DNA of 64,000 nucleotides from an uncultured Pelagibacteraceae bacterium (GTDB lineage: Bacteria > Pseudomonadota > Alphaproteobacteria > Pelagibacterales > Pelagibacteraceae): NCBI GenBank assembly GCA_902605645.1, contig CACLDE010000002.1, positions 62,001 through 126,000 of the forward strand. Direction: 5' to 3'. Below are positions 38,479-48,276 of this stretch, piece after piece. The notes under the pieces were generated by a model. That model ran no database searches and had not been told where the DNA came from. It saw nothing but the letters and a program-made list of their open reading frames with translations. The translations under genes were made by a program, and so were the position numbers. Every line of letters begins with the position of its first letter. Positions within the stretch are counted from its first letter, which is position 1.

Positions 38479-40272
38479 TTAATTTAAAACTCTCTTGTCG
38501 TCTTTAAACAGGTCAGTTAATTGGTTTATCATCACATCGCCCAGATCCTGAACGTCCGTAATTTTTACAGCTTTCTTATAATATCTTGTAACGTCATGCC
38601 CAATACCAATAGCCAGAAGTTCAACATTGGATTTATTTTCAATCCACTGTACGGTATTTTTTAAATTTGCCTCTAAAAAATCACTTGAATTTGTAGATAG
38701 CGTAGAATCATCCACAGGGGCCCCGTCAGAGATTACCATTAAAATTTTTCTCTCTTCTTTTCGTTTTGACATTTTTTCAAACGCCCACTTTAAAGCTTCC
38801 CCATCAATGTTTTCTTTAAGCAATCCCTCTTTCAACATTAATCCCATATTTTTTTTTGCCAATCTCCATGGTGTATCAGCAGACTTATATATAATGTGTC
38901 TAAGGTCATTTAGTCTTCCAGGAGATCTTGGCTTATCATTTTTCATCCATAATTCTCTACTTGATCCACCCTTCCAATGTTTAGTAGTAAATCCAAGAAT
39001 TTCTACTTTTACCGAGCATCTTTCTAAGGTCCTAGATAAAATATCAGCACAAATTGCAGCCACAGAAATTGGTTTACCCCTCATCGAACCAGAATTGTCT
39101 ATGAGAATAGTTACCAAGGTATCTTTAAACTCTGTGTCTTTCTCTTTTTTAAATGATAAAGAGTTTAAAGGATCTATAACAATTCTAGATAATTTTGAGG
39201 TATCTAGAGTCCCTTCTTCTAAATCAAAATCCCAAGATCGATTTTGCTTGGCCAACAATTTTCTTTGTAATTTATTAGCAAGTTTTGAGATAAAACTCTT
39301 CAATTGTAACAATTGCTGATCCAAATTTTGTCTTAACCTAAATAATTCCTCTTCGCTATCAAGATCTTCTGCAAATATTATTTCATCAAATTCTTTTGTG
39401 TAAAACTTATATTTTTGATCCCCAAAACTATTTTTAGATCTCTTTCTCTCTTCAGAATCATTTGATGCATTTTCAATTTCAATTTCATTAGAATCTTTAT
39501 CATTTTCATCTGCTAAATTATCAAGTTCTGGAATGCTAGTATCTATAGCCATTTCTTGATTTTCATCAAATTTAGTCTCTTTTTTGTGGTTAGCATCATC
39601 TTTATTACTAACTTCTTTATTATTATCTTCTTCTTTTTTATTATCCATTTCCTCATAATCAGAGGTATCTTCTATATCTAATTTTTGTATTATTTTGGAA
39701 ATAGTGGCGTTAAAATTTTTCTGATGATTTATATTTTGTTTAATCTCATTAATTTGGGTTTTAAAAGCTTTGTCGAAATTATTTTTAAATTTTACTAAAA
39801 TCTTCTCTGATTTAAATTTTTTATTCGAGTCAAAAAATTCTTTCCTTAAGTAATTTTCAAACGCAAAATAAATATCATCTTGTTTATTCGGAGGTGATTT
39901 TCTGTTAGAATAATAATTTACCAAGTTTTCTTTAATTCCTTGATATTCTTGAACACCAACAGACTCATACCTAATTTTTTCTGCGATTTCGTATAATTTT
40001 TTAGCTTTAGAACCTGCTGGTTCATAATTTTTTAATATTTTCTTGCTACTATATTTTAATTTAAGCGATTCAGAATCCGCTATAGCTCTTGTAAGATCAA
40101 AATTAATTTTATTTTGAAATTCATTTATTTCAGGTAATCTTAGTTTATTGTTTTCACTTAATATGTCTTGACCACCAAAACTAATTTCAATATCGTCTTT
40201 ATTTGATATTGACTTAATTGTTGACTTAATCGCAGTTTTGAAATTTTCAAGTATTTCTTCTTTTTTTTGCAC
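38479..40272 (-). CDS. cobT: CobT-type VWA subunit of an AAA+ chelatase-like complex
   Basis: The 597 residues match the CobT layout: an N-terminal helical domain, a strongly acidic Asp/Glu/Asn-rich stretch (~205-285) and a C-terminal von Willebrand A domain with MIDAS motif [10 protein letters not shown] and further metal-site region [10 protein letters not shown]. In aerobic cobalamin synthesis CobS-CobT drive cobalt insertion by CobN. No cobN or other cobalamin gene is present here, so a separate MoxR/VWA-like remodelling role is possible. It follows cobS by 1 bp. Confidence 0.92.
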   Translation of the reverse strand: MQKKEEILENFKTAIKSTIKSISNKDDIEISFGGQDILSENNKLRLPEINEFQNKINFDLTRAIADSESLKLKYSSKKILKNYEPAGSKAKKLYEIAEKIRYESVGVQEYQGIKENLVNYYSNRKSPPNKQDDIYFAFENYLRKEFFDSNKKFKSEKILVKFKNNFDKAFKTQINEIKQNINHQKNFNATISKIIQKLDIEDTSDYEEMDNKKEEDNNKEVSNKDDANHKKETKFDENQEMAIDTSIPELDNLADENDKDSNEIEIENASNDSEERKRSKNSFGDQKYKFYTKEFDEIIFAEDLDSEEELFRLRQNLDQQLLQLKSFISKLANKLQRKLLAKQNRSWDFDLEEGTLDTSKLSRIVIDPLNSLSFKKEKDTEFKDTLVTILIDNSGSMRGKPISVAAICADILSRTLERCSVKVEILGFTTKHWKGGSSRELWMKNDKPRSPGRLNDLRHIIYKSADTPWRLAKKNMGLMLKEGLLKENIDGEALKWAFEKMSKRKEERKILMVISDGAPVDDSTLSTNSSDFLEANLKNTVQWIENKSNVELLAIGIGHDVTRYYKKAVKITDVQDLGDVMINQLTDLFKDDKRVLN

Positions 40273-40273
40273 T

Positions 40274-41251
40274 TTATATTTTCACGTTGATAGAAGATTC
40301 AGGCAATTCTTCTCCAAAACATCTTTGATAGTATTCTGAAATTATTTTTTTTTCAATTTCATCACACTTATTTAAAAACGTAACTCTAAAAGCATAACCT
40401 TTATCTTTGAAAATACTGGCATTTTCTGCCCAATGCATAACAGTCCTAGGACTCATTACTGTAGATATATCTCCAAGCATAAAACCTTTTCTTGTTAAAT
40501 CCGCAACTTTAATCATATTTGATAAATCTTCTTTTCCCTCTTTATTATTATATTTTTTATTTTTAGCTAAAATAATTTCTAATTCCTTTTCACTTGAAAG
40601 ATAATTCAATGTTGAAACAATATTCCATCTGTCCATTTGACCTTGATTTATTTGTTGGGTCCCATGATACAATCCTGTTGTATCACCTAAACCCACGGTA
40701 TTTGTTGTTGCAAACATTCTGAAAAAATCATGTTGCTCAAGAACTTTATTTTTATCTAACAGTGTAAAATTTCCTTCACTCTCCAAAACTCTTTGAATGA
40801 CAAACATCACATCAGGTCTTCCAGCATCATATTCATCAAATACAAGCGCAACTGGATTTTGAATAGACCAAGGCAAAATACCTTCCTTAAATTCTGTTAC
40901 TTGTTTACCGTCTTTAAGAATTATTGCATCTTTTCCAATTAAATCTATTCTACTTATATGGCTATCTAGATTTACTCTAACACACGGCCAATTCAATCTT
41001 GCAGCCACTTGTTCAATATGAGTAGATTTTCCTGTTCCATGATAACCTTGTATCAAAACTCTTTTATTAAAAGAAAAACCAGCTAAAATTGCCAAAGTAG
41101 TATCTTTATCAAATTTATAATCAGGATCAATTTTTGGAACATATTCATTTTTTTTAGAGAACCCATTTAGTTCCATATTGCTATCAAATCCAAAGGTTTG
41201 TTTAACAGAAATTTTTATATCTGGTTTTGCTACAAATTGTGATGAACTCAT
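40274..41251 (-). CDS. cobS: CobS-type AAA+ ATPase (MoxR-like)
   Basis: This 325-residue AAA+ protein has Walker [14 protein letters not shown], Walker [14 protein letters not shown], sensor-1 region [19 protein letters not shown] and a MoxR-like arrangement. The N-terminal segment ([16 protein letters not shown]) is the one found in CobS. It should form a hexameric ring with CobT. The J-domain gene lies 2 bp upstream and cobT 1 bp downstream, so the three form one operon. Confidence 0.94.
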   Translation of the reverse strand: MSSSQFVAKPDIKISVKQTFGFDSNMELNGFSKKNEYVPKIDPDYKFDKDTTLAILAGFSFNKRVLIQGYHGTGKSTHIEQVAARLNWPCVRVNLDSHISRIDLIGKDAIILKDGKQVTEFKEGILPWSIQNPVALVFDEYDAGRPDVMFVIQRVLESEGNFTLLDKNKVLEQHDFFRMFATTNTVGLGDTTGLYHGTQQINQGQMDRWNIVSTLNYLSSEKELEIILAKNKKYNNKEGKEDLSNMIKVADLTRKGFMLGDISTVMSPRTVMHWAENASIFKDKGYAFRVTFLNKCDEIEKKIISEYYQRCFGEELPESSINVKI

Positions 41252-41253
41252 AA

Positions 41254-41769
41254 TTATTTTTTCCTCAAATTCATTTTTAATTGACTGTAAGCCAAAGTAA
41301 TCTTTTTTAGCTTATCTTCATATTTTTTGCTACCTTGGTTTTTATCAGGATGATATTTCTTTACAAGATATTTAAATTTTTGTTGGATTTCTTGCCATTT
41401 TGCGGAATAATTTAATTCCAGTATATCAAATGCATCTTTTTCCTTTGAAGACAAATTGGATTTTTTAAAATCTTTAAAACTGGTAGTTTTAAAAATATTT
41501 AGCTTATCTTCAAGCGCATTATTCCATAATAAATTAAAAAAATTTTCTGAAGATCCAAAACTTTTAGTTGATTTATGCCATGTCAAATCTGATTTAAGAA
41601 AATATTCAATTTCTTCATTATTCATATTTTCAAAATAGTTCCAGTTTTTATTAAAAATTTTTATATGCTTTAAACAAAGCAATCGATACTTTCTAACATT
41701 ATCTCTTTCTACTGGAGCTTTATAACTTCCTTGTTCTTTACAGTTTTCCCAATCACAAATAATTTTCAT
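41254..41769 (-). CDS. J-domain (DnaJ-like) protein of the cobST operon
   Basis: The 171 residues carry a C-terminal J-domain from ~115, with the diagnostic HPD in YLVKKYHPDKNQGSKKYED. The N-terminal region has a possible zinc site (CDWENC ... CLKH). It would recruit a DnaK/HscA-type chaperone. J-domain genes upstream of cobS-cobT are a known alphaproteobacterial arrangement. It is divergent from bolA with only 31 bp between them. Confidence 0.9.
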   Translation of the reverse strand: MKIICDWENCKEQGSYKAPVERDNVRKYRLLCLKHIKIFNKNWNYFENMNNEEIEYFLKSDLTWHKSTKSFGSSENFFNLLWNNALEDKLNIFKTTSFKDFKKSNLSSKEKDAFDILELNYSAKWQEIQQKFKYLVKKYHPDKNQGSKKYEDKLKKITLAYSQLKMNLRKK

Positions 41770-41800
41770 AATTAATTTTTTTATATATAATGTATTTTTT

Positions 41801-42055
41801 ATGAATCTTTATATAAACCAAATTAAAAAAAAAATAAAAAAAAAAATTCAATTAGAAGAAATTGAAATAATAGATAATTCAAGCGCTCACAGAAATCACA
41901 AATCTTTTCAAAAAGGTAAACTTCATTTAATTTTAGAAATTAAATCAAATTATCTCAACAATCTTAAAAGACTTGAAGCTGAAAAAATTTTAATGAAAAT
42001 TTTTAAAGATGAATTTCATGAAAAATTACATGCACTTGAAATACGATTAAAATAG
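41801..42055 (+). CDS. bolA: BolA-family protein
   Basis: The 84 residues fit BolA in length and core: LEEIEIIDNSSAHRNHKSFQKGKLHLILEIKSNYL ending in HALEIRLK, with the conserved His in the final helix. BolA proteins pair with monothiol glutaredoxins to handle [2Fe-2S] clusters and also act as regulators. Its position opposite the J-domain-cobS-cobT operon hints at a functional link. The last 9 bp overlap the convergent aroB. Confidence 0.9.
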   Translation: MNLYINQIKKKIKKKIQLEEIEIIDNSSAHRNHKSFQKGKLHLILEIKSNYLNNLKRLEAEKILMKIFKDEFHEKLHALEIRLK

Positions 42056-43141
42056 ATCTTTAATTAAATTCTCAATTTGATTAATTTTATATTTAAATTT
42101 TCCTGGAACTGTTGTTTTTCCAATATTGTTTAACAAGATCAAACTAACCTTTTCATCATCCTTTTTTTTATCATTTTTCATGAATTTTATAGATTTTAAA
42201 ATTTCTTTTTTTTTAAAATATTTATTTAAATTTTTTGTTAATGAAAACTTTTGATAAAGATTTTCTACTTGAGCAAGTGTATTATTAGAGCACAGATTTT
42301 TAAATTTTGAAACTCTTGTAGCTATTAACATACCGATTAAAACCGCCTCGCCATGATTTAATTTATTAGAGTATTTATTTTGAATTTCTAACGCATGTGC
42401 AAAAGTATGTCCAAAGTTAAGCCTCATTCTCAAACTTTTTTCTTTAAAATCTTTTTCAGTAAAATTTAATTTAATTTTACAACTTTTTAAAATACTTTGA
42501 TTTAAAGTTTTATTTTCAAGTAATATTAAATTCTTTGTATTTTTTTTTAAAAAATTAAAAAATTTTTTATCGTTAATAATAGCATGTTTTAAGATTTCAG
42601 CGTAACCACAAATAATTTCTCTTTTTGGTAATGACTTTAGTAATTCAGTCTCCGAGATTACTACTTTAGGATTATAAAACGATCCTATTAAATTCTTGCC
42701 ATGTTTCGAATTTATACCGGTCTTTCCGCCTATGCAAGAGTCTACTTGAGAAAGAAGAGTACTTGGTAAATTTATAAAATTTATACCTCTTTTAAAAATA
42801 CTAGCAACAAAACCAGTCATATCACCAATAATTCCTCCGCCCAATGCAATTATTAAATCTGATCTATTGAAATTAAGTTCAAGCAACTTATTTATAAGAA
42901 AATTTGTTTGTTCTAAATTTTTAATTTTTTCAGAAGAAGAAATAAAAAAAATAAAAACTTTATATTTTTTTAAATTTTTTTTTATTCTTACTAAAAATTT
43001 TTTTGGTATTTTCTTATCAATTACCACAGCAATCTTTTTACATTTAGGACAATGGTTTCTAACTTCAGAAGCTAAGCAGGATATAGAATTTTTTCCTACT
43101 AAAATTGAATAATTTTTGGCTTTTAACTGATTAATTTCCAT
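42047..43141 (-). CDS. aroB: 3-dehydroquinate synthase
   Basis: AroB makes 3-dehydroquinate from DAHP in the shikimate pathway, using NAD+ and a divalent metal. The 364 residues show IALGGGIIGDMTGFVASIFKRG (NAD-binding), the substrate loop LLSQVDSCIGGKTGIN, and metal ligands in EILKHAI and NFGHTFAHALE. It overlaps aroK by 11 bp in the common aroK-aroB order. Confidence 0.96.
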   Translation of the reverse strand: MEINQLKAKNYSILVGKNSISCLASEVRNHCPKCKKIAVVIDKKIPKKFLVRIKKNLKKYKVFIFFISSSEKIKNLEQTNFLINKLLELNFNRSDLIIALGGGIIGDMTGFVASIFKRGINFINLPSTLLSQVDSCIGGKTGINSKHGKNLIGSFYNPKVVISETELLKSLPKREIICGYAEILKHAIINDKKFFNFLKKNTKNLILLENKTLNQSILKSCKIKLNFTEKDFKEKSLRMRLNFGHTFAHALEIQNKYSNKLNHGEAVLIGMLIATRVSKFKNLCSNNTLAQVENLYQKFSLTKNLNKYFKKKEILKSIKFMKNDKKKDDEKVSLILLNNIGKTTVPGKFKYKINQIENLIKDLF

Positions 43142-43637
43142 AAAAATTTAAAATTTTTTTCACTACTTTTGTTTTATCAATATTATCACAGTTTATTTTA
43201 AAATTAGCCAAACTGTAAATTTTTTTTCTCGATTGGTATATTTTTTTGACATCAGTATTTAATTTTTTTTTATCCAATAATGGTCGTTTATCATTCTTAT
43301 TATAACGTCTAATAAGCTTATCAAGATCAACCTTTAACCACACACTCACACATGAACTCAATACTTTTTCTCTAATTTCGTTGTTAATAAAGGCACCTCC
43401 ACCAAGAGCAATTACGGATTTATTATTTTTAAGAATTTTTAAAGTAGTTTTTTCCTCTAATATTCTAAAATATTTTTCACCATGATCTTCGAATATCCGC
43501 TTAATAGTTTTTTTTTCCTTTTTTTCAATAATTTTATCTACATCAATAAACTTAATTTTAAGTCTATTAGCTACTAATCTGCCGATTGTAGACTTCCCCA
43601 CACCCATCATTCCAGTTAAAACAAGGCTTTTATTCAA
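43131..43637 (-). CDS. aroK: Shikimate kinase
   Basis: AroK phosphorylates shikimate at the 3-OH. The 168 residues contain Walker A GMMGVGKSTIGR, the shikimate-binding Asp in FIDVDKIIEKKE, GGGAFIN and the lid region RRYNKNDKRPLL. It is the first gene of the aroK-aroB pair, divergent from the small membrane protein at 43711 with 73 bp between. Confidence 0.96.
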   Translation of the reverse strand: MNKSLVLTGMMGVGKSTIGRLVANRLKIKFIDVDKIIEKKEKKTIKRIFEDHGEKYFRILEEKTTLKILKNNKSVIALGGGAFINNEIREKVLSSCVSVWLKVDLDKLIRRYNKNDKRPLLDKKKLNTDVKKIYQSRKKIYSLANFKINCDNIDKTKVVKKILNFYGN

Positions 43638-43710
43638 ATATAATCCTAATTAAAAATTTGATTTATCACAAATTTGTCTTATTTTCCGAGTTTAAATATA
43701 TTTTTTAACT

Positions 43711-43893
43711 ATGCAACTTAAATTCAATCGTCAAAAAAGTTTAAGAGACTCTATGATGCAAAAACTGTTAAAGCTAATAGTTTTTGCAGGCCTTTTAATT
43801 TTGATAGTTTTTTTATTAGAAAAAATAGATTTTTCAAAACCTGACAAAAAATTCAATACTGATATAACAAATGAAATTATCAGACTTAAGTAA
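43711..43893 (+). CDS. 60-aa single-span membrane protein
   Basis: The 60 residues have a basic start (MQLKFNRQKSLRDSMMQK), one hydrophobic helix (LIVFAGLLILIVFLL) and a short polar tail outside. It overlaps the following 577-aa exported protein gene by 23 bp in another frame, so the two are probably translated together and may work together at the envelope. Family not recognised. The layout is typical of a bitopic anchor with an N-in orientation. Confidence 0.65.
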   Translation: MQLKFNRQKSLRDSMMQKLLKLIVFAGLLILIVFLLEKIDFSKPDKKFNTDITNEIIRLK

Positions 43894-45604
43894 ATTATTA
43901 TTTTTTTTAATTATCTTGATAAACTTTAATAATTCTTATGCAGAGGATGAGATTGATATTTGGAAAAAAAAATCTTCAAACGATATAAATAAAAAGATAG
44001 AAAATAAAAAAAAAAAAATCGAAAGTCCATTAATAAATAAAAATACAATTACAACTAACAATATTATTCAAGAGCAGAGCTTTCCAGAAAATAATGATGA
44101 TGATTCACTTTATGGAATTTGGGATCCTGACAAATATAATTTTGAATTATCTATGTGGGCTAATACAGACGGTAAAAACATACAAAAAACAATATCACGT
44201 ATAAATAAATTAGAATTATCTAAAACGGCAGAAAATATATTGCTGAATACCTTATTTTCATATTCTTATGCTCCAGAAAATTTAAGTGAAAAAGACTTTT
44301 TAGAAATTAAAATAAATTGGTTAATAAAAAATAAAAAGGATAATCTTATAGAACAGTTTTTAATAAAAAATAACGACTTTCCAAATAAAAATAAAATTAT
44401 TCAGTATCTAGTTGACAGAAATATTTCAAATTCTAACATTAAAATTGGTTGTGAAAAAGTTAATTTTATTGGAAAAGATATTAAAGACCCTTATCTAGAA
44501 AAATTTAAGATTTACTGTTTAGTTTTTAATAATAAAAAAAGTCAAGCACAACTTCTTCATGATATTTTAAAAGAACAAAATCAATCTGATAAATTTTTTG
44601 ATAACGCCTTCAATGTTTTACTTGGAGTTTCAGAAAATAAAAATAAAAAAATTAAAGATGATAATTTATTAAACTTTTATTTATCAAGTATAACTTTTCC
44701 AAATTTTAAATATGAACCAAACGATAAAACAAAGAAAAGTATTTGGGAATACATGAATTCTGCTAATTTGATCAAGATAGATGACATTACTGACAAAAAG
44801 AAAATTCAAAATATAGAAATTGCAGCCCAAAAAAATCAAGTAGATAAAAGTCAAATTTTTAAAATATATAAACAAATACCGTTCGAGCTTAACACTTTAA
44901 TAAACGCTCAAACTGTTTATCAATCTCTTGATAAAATTGAAAGCAGGGCATTAGTATATCAAAAATTTCTTCTATCTGATAATACTAAAAATAAATTAGA
45001 TCTACTTTTTTTATTAAAAGATCTTTTCAAGAAAGATAACTTGTCAAATATATATACAGAATTTTTAAGCGATAAACTTAAGGAGTTAGAGTTAAGCGAA
45101 ATTCCTGAAAATTATTTAAGTACAGTTGAAAAAAATATAATTTCTAATCAGAGCTTAAATCAACAAAAAATTAAGTTTGATGATAAAACTTTACATAGAT
45201 CTAAACTTATAAGATATTTCTATGAGAAAGACTATCCAATCAAAAAAACTCAAAAAGAATTAGAGAACATTCATAAAAAAATTAAAAGAAATAGAAACTA
45301 TTTTTATTCTGCCAAAGATGTTGCTGTTCTAGAGTCTCTAGAGAATGATGGAATTGTAATTCCAAAAGAAATTAATCACAAAGGCTTATCAGAAAACTAT
45401 AATATTCCAGACAGTTTAAATGATCTGGCTATAAAAGGTGAAAAAGGATATTTGGCATTAAAAATTGTTGAGATTATAGGTGAAGATGAAGTAAATAATT
45501 TAGATCCTGAAACAATATATTTTATTACAAATTTATTAAATAAATTAAACTTGAAAGAATTTAGAAATGAAATTCTCTCTACCGCTCTACCTTTGAGAAT
45601 ATAA
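43871..45604 (+). CDS. Exported alpha-helical hypothetical protein
   Basis: The 577 residues start with a signal peptide (MKLSDLSKLLFFLIILINFNNSYA, cleavage after SYA likely). A Lys/Asn-rich low-complexity stretch (~30-75) and a long mainly helical region follow, suggesting a solenoid. No catalytic motif is seen and the family is not recognised with confidence; similar large exported helical proteins occur beside aro or def-fmt genes in alphaproteobacteria. It is followed by def after 17 bp and overlaps the 60-aa gene upstream. Confidence 0.75.
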   Translation: MKLSDLSKLLFFLIILINFNNSYAEDEIDIWKKKSSNDINKKIENKKKKIESPLINKNTITTNNIIQEQSFPENNDDDSLYGIWDPDKYNFELSMWANTDGKNIQKTISRINKLELSKTAENILLNTLFSYSYAPENLSEKDFLEIKINWLIKNKKDNLIEQFLIKNNDFPNKNKIIQYLVDRNISNSNIKIGCEKVNFIGKDIKDPYLEKFKIYCLVFNNKKSQAQLLHDILKEQNQSDKFFDNAFNVLLGVSENKNKKIKDDNLLNFYLSSITFPNFKYEPNDKTKKSIWEYMNSANLIKIDDITDKKKIQNIEIAAQKNQVDKSQIFKIYKQIPFELNTLINAQTVYQSLDKIESRALVYQKFLLSDNTKNKLDLLFLLKDLFKKDNLSNIYTEFLSDKLKELELSEIPENYLSTVEKNIISNQSLNQQKIKFDDKTLHRSKLIRYFYEKDYPIKKTQKELENIHKKIKRNRNYFYSAKDVAVLESLENDGIVIPKEINHKGLSENYNIPDSLNDLAIKGEKGYLALKIVEIIGEDEVNNLDPETIYFITNLLNKLNLKEFRNEILSTALPLRI

Positions 45605-45621
45605 TTATTGTAAAATCTCTA

Positions 45622-46146
45622 ATGGCAAAAAAACAAATATTAATTATACCAGATCCATTACTAAGAAAAGTTTCTGAACCTGTTAGCTCAGTTAATACAG
45701 AAATTAAAAATTTAATGGATGACATGTTAGAGACTATGTATGCAGCTCCTGGTATTGGATTAGCAGCTGTTCAAATTGGAGTATTAAAAAGAATTATTGT
45801 AATTGACTTGTCAAAGGACGGTGAAAAAAAAAACCCCTTATTTATTGTAAACCCTGAAATTACTTTCAAATCAAATGAGCTAATCTCATACGAAGAGGGT
45901 TGCCTCTCTATACCCAATCAATTCGCTGAAGTTAAAAGACCAAGTTCATGCAAAGTAAATTTTTTGGATTATAATGGTAAAAAAAAGAAGATTAATGCAA
46001 ATGGTCTTTTAGCTACTTGCATTCAACATGAAGTTGATCATTTAGATGGAATATTATTTATTGATCACTTGTCAAAACTTAAAAAAGATTTAATTATAAA
46101 AAAAACCAAAAAACAAAAAAAAGAAATTGATAGGGTAATAGTTTAA
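45622..46146 (+). CDS. def: Peptide deformylase
   Basis: Def removes the formyl group from nascent N-terminal Met. The 174 residues carry all three motifs: GIGLAAVQIG, EEGCLSIP (metal Cys) and QHEVDHLDGILFID (HEXXH). It precedes fmt by 13 bp in the classic def-fmt pair, so addition and removal of the formyl group are encoded together. Confidence 0.97.
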   Translation: MAKKQILIIPDPLLRKVSEPVSSVNTEIKNLMDDMLETMYAAPGIGLAAVQIGVLKRIIVIDLSKDGEKKNPLFIVNPEITFKSNELISYEEGCLSIPNQFAEVKRPSSCKVNFLDYNGKKKKINANGLLATCIQHEVDHLDGILFIDHLSKLKKDLIIKKTKKQKKEIDRVIV

Positions 46147-46159
46147 CTTCAAAAATCAA

Positions 46160-47077
46160 ATGTCATTGAAAATTGTTTTCATGGGGACCCCAGAGTTCTC
46201 TATACCATCCTTAAAAATTTTAAAACAATCAGATCATAAAATTGTTTGTGTTTATACCCAACCACCTAAAAAAAAATCTAGAGGTCAAAAAATACTCAAA
46301 ACTGCTGTGCATGTCTTTTCTGAAAATGAAGGAATAAAAGTGAATACAAATAATTTAGATAATGAAAAAGAATACAAAAACTTTATAAGATTAAATCCAG
46401 ATCTTGTAGTAGTAGTAGCTTACGGTCAAATAATCCCTAATATTTATCTTAAAAATCCTGATCTAATTTTTTTAAATTTGCATGCCTCACTACTACCTAA
46501 ATGGAGAGGTGCTGCACCTATAGAAAGATCTATTTTAAATAAGGATAAAGAAACGGGAATTTCGATTATGAAAATAGAGAAAAAACTTGATGCGGGACCT
46601 TTTGTTAAACAAGTTAAAGTAAAGATTAATGAAGAGACTACAAGTGGTGAATTAAGTAAAAAGTTATCTGTTTTAGGGGCTGAAGCATTAAAAGACTCAA
46701 TTGAATTAATATCTTCAAGAAAAGTGAGTTTTAAAAAACAAAATGAAAAAAATGCAACATACGCAAAAAAAATAAACAAAATTGAAACCCAAATTAATTG
46801 GAAAGACAAAGCTGAAAATATAATTGCAAAAATAAATGCTTTTAACCCGAAACCAGGTGCTTGGTTTTTTCTAAAAAATGAAAGAATTAAAATTCTTAAA
46901 GCAAAGGAAATTATTCAAAAAGGTGAAGAGGGAAAAGTGCTTGATGATAAATTAACTGTGGGGTGCTCAGTAAATGCAATACAAATTTTAAAAATACAAA
47001 GAGAGGGTAAAAAAGAGATGGACGCAGCTGAATTTTTGTTAGGCAACAACCTTAAGAAAGGAATTAAATTAAATTGA
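46160..47077 (+). CDS. fmt: Methionyl-tRNA formyltransferase
   Basis: Fmt formylates initiator Met-tRNA with 10-formyl-THF. The 305 residues show MGTPEFSIPSLKIL, the catalytic segment LHASLLPKWRGAAPIERSI and a C-terminal OB-fold (FNPKPGAWFFLKNERIKIL). The downstream truA starts at a TTG overlapping its TGA stop. Confidence 0.96.
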   Translation: MSLKIVFMGTPEFSIPSLKILKQSDHKIVCVYTQPPKKKSRGQKILKTAVHVFSENEGIKVNTNNLDNEKEYKNFIRLNPDLVVVVAYGQIIPNIYLKNPDLIFLNLHASLLPKWRGAAPIERSILNKDKETGISIMKIEKKLDAGPFVKQVKVKINEETTSGELSKKLSVLGAEALKDSIELISSRKVSFKKQNEKNATYAKKINKIETQINWKDKAENIIAKINAFNPKPGAWFFLKNERIKILKAKEIIQKGEEGKVLDDKLTVGCSVNAIQILKIQREGKKEMDAAEFLLGNNLKKGIKLN

Positions 47078-47814
47078 AGTCAAATTATCAAATAATCATT
47101 GAATATGATGGTACGAACTATAATGGCTGGCAGTATCAAAAAAATGGGTCTTCAATTCAAAATGAGATAGAGAAAGTTTTGAAAAAATTGTTAAAGAAAA
47201 AAATACGAGTTATTGGCTCAGGAAGAACTGATGCCGGGGTGCATGCAGTTGGCCAATCAGCAAATTTCTTTTGTGATAAAATAGATAACGATAAAAACTT
47301 TTTAAACTCTTTAAACTTTTTTTTAAGTAAGAAAGATATAAGTATCAGCTTAATTAAAAAGAAAAATTTAAATTTTCATTCAAGATTTGATGCAAAAAAA
47401 AGAACCTATAAGTATATTATAGTTAACAGAAAAAACTTTTTAGTATTAGATAAGAATAGAGCTTGGTTGGTTAAGAAAAAATTAAATATCAATAATATGA
47501 GGAAAGCTATAAAATTATTTTCTGGAACTCATAATTTTAATGCCTTTAGATCATCATCTTGCAGTGCAAAATCGCCAATAAGAACTATTGAAAAATCTTC
47601 TCTTATAAAAAAAGGTGATAAAATTATAATGATTTTTTCATCTAAGTCATTCTTACAACATCAAGTGAGGTCTATGGTAGGTTGTTTAAAGTTTATTGGA
47701 GAGGGTAAATGGAATATCGATAAATTAAAAAGATTATTTAAATCAAGAAAAAGATCTCATTGTGCACCACCTGCCCCTTCAAGCGGATTATACTTATACA
47801 AAGTTACTTACTAG
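47074..47814 (+). CDS. truA: tRNA pseudouridine(38-40) synthase
   Basis: TruA makes pseudouridine at tRNA positions 38-40. The 246 residues include the catalytic-Asp motif GSGRTDAGVHAVGQ and FLQHQVRSMVG. Start is TTG 47074, overlapping the fmt stop as TTGA, because the family N-terminus (YQIIIEYDGTNYNGWQYQ) follows at once and no ATG is available. Its 3' end overlaps the convergent SET gene by 11 bp. Confidence 0.95.
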   Translation: MKSNYQIIIEYDGTNYNGWQYQKNGSSIQNEIEKVLKKLLKKKIRVIGSGRTDAGVHAVGQSANFFCDKIDNDKNFLNSLNFFLSKKDISISLIKKKNLNFHSRFDAKKRTYKYIIVNRKNFLVLDKNRAWLVKKKLNINNMRKAIKLFSGTHNFNAFRSSSCSAKSPIRTIEKSSLIKKGDKIIMIFSSKSFLQHQVRSMVGCLKFIGEGKWNIDKLKRLFKSRKRSHCAPPAPSSGLYLYKVTY

Positions 47815-48274
47815 TAGATTTTCTCTTCCTCAATTTTTTTATCCTCCATCTTGACTGCGAATTTACGATAAAGCCAACACATTTTTTTGCACCACATCTA
47901 CAAGGAAAATCTTTATAATCTTTATCAAAGCTAAAACCATAGTCATAAGTTAGCTCCTCATTTTTTTTAATATCTTTAACAGCATAGATCCACAATTTAA
48001 GACCAACACCATCAACTTCACAATTGGGATCACAAGAGTGATTTATAAGTCTAGCAATATTATACTTAAAATCTCCATCTAAATCGTATTTCTTATTTAA
48101 GTTAAATAAATAGATAGCTTTATCATTATCAAATTTTGGATTAGTTTCCGTTTCTTTAACAGTAATAATTTTTCCCTTGTACTCAATAATTTTAGTATTC
48201 TTTTTTATATTTGTAGCAGCATATAAACCTCTATTATCTATCTTTGATTTTTTTATTTTATAAAGTTTTTTCAT
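47804..48274 (-). CDS. SET-domain protein-lysine methyltransferase with post-SET motif
   Basis: The 156 residues form a minimal SET domain: the N-terminal SET-N strand SKIDNRGLYAATNIKKNTKIIEYKG, the SAM/active-site motif RLINHSCDPNC, then EELTYDYGFSF (catalytic Tyr), and a zinc-type post-SET tail CRCGAKKCVGFI. Such proteins methylate lysine on a protein. Substrates of bacterial SET proteins are mostly unknown. It follows an HDAC-family gene by 2 bp in the same operon, which suggests linked lysine modification. Lengths and motifs look complete. Confidence 0.92.
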   Translation of the reverse strand: MKKLYKIKKSKIDNRGLYAATNIKKNTKIIEYKGKIITVKETETNPKFDNDKAIYLFNLNKKYDLDGDFKYNIARLINHSCDPNCEVDGVGLKLWIYAVKDIKKNEELTYDYGFSFDKDYKDFPCRCGAKKCVGFIVNSQSRWRIKKLRKRKSTSK

Positions 48275-48276
48275 GA

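Noticed and set aside
38627-39319. 230-codon open frame antisense to cobT
   Set aside because: It lies wholly opposite the VWA half of CobT, where motifs are clear; the translation shows no domain.
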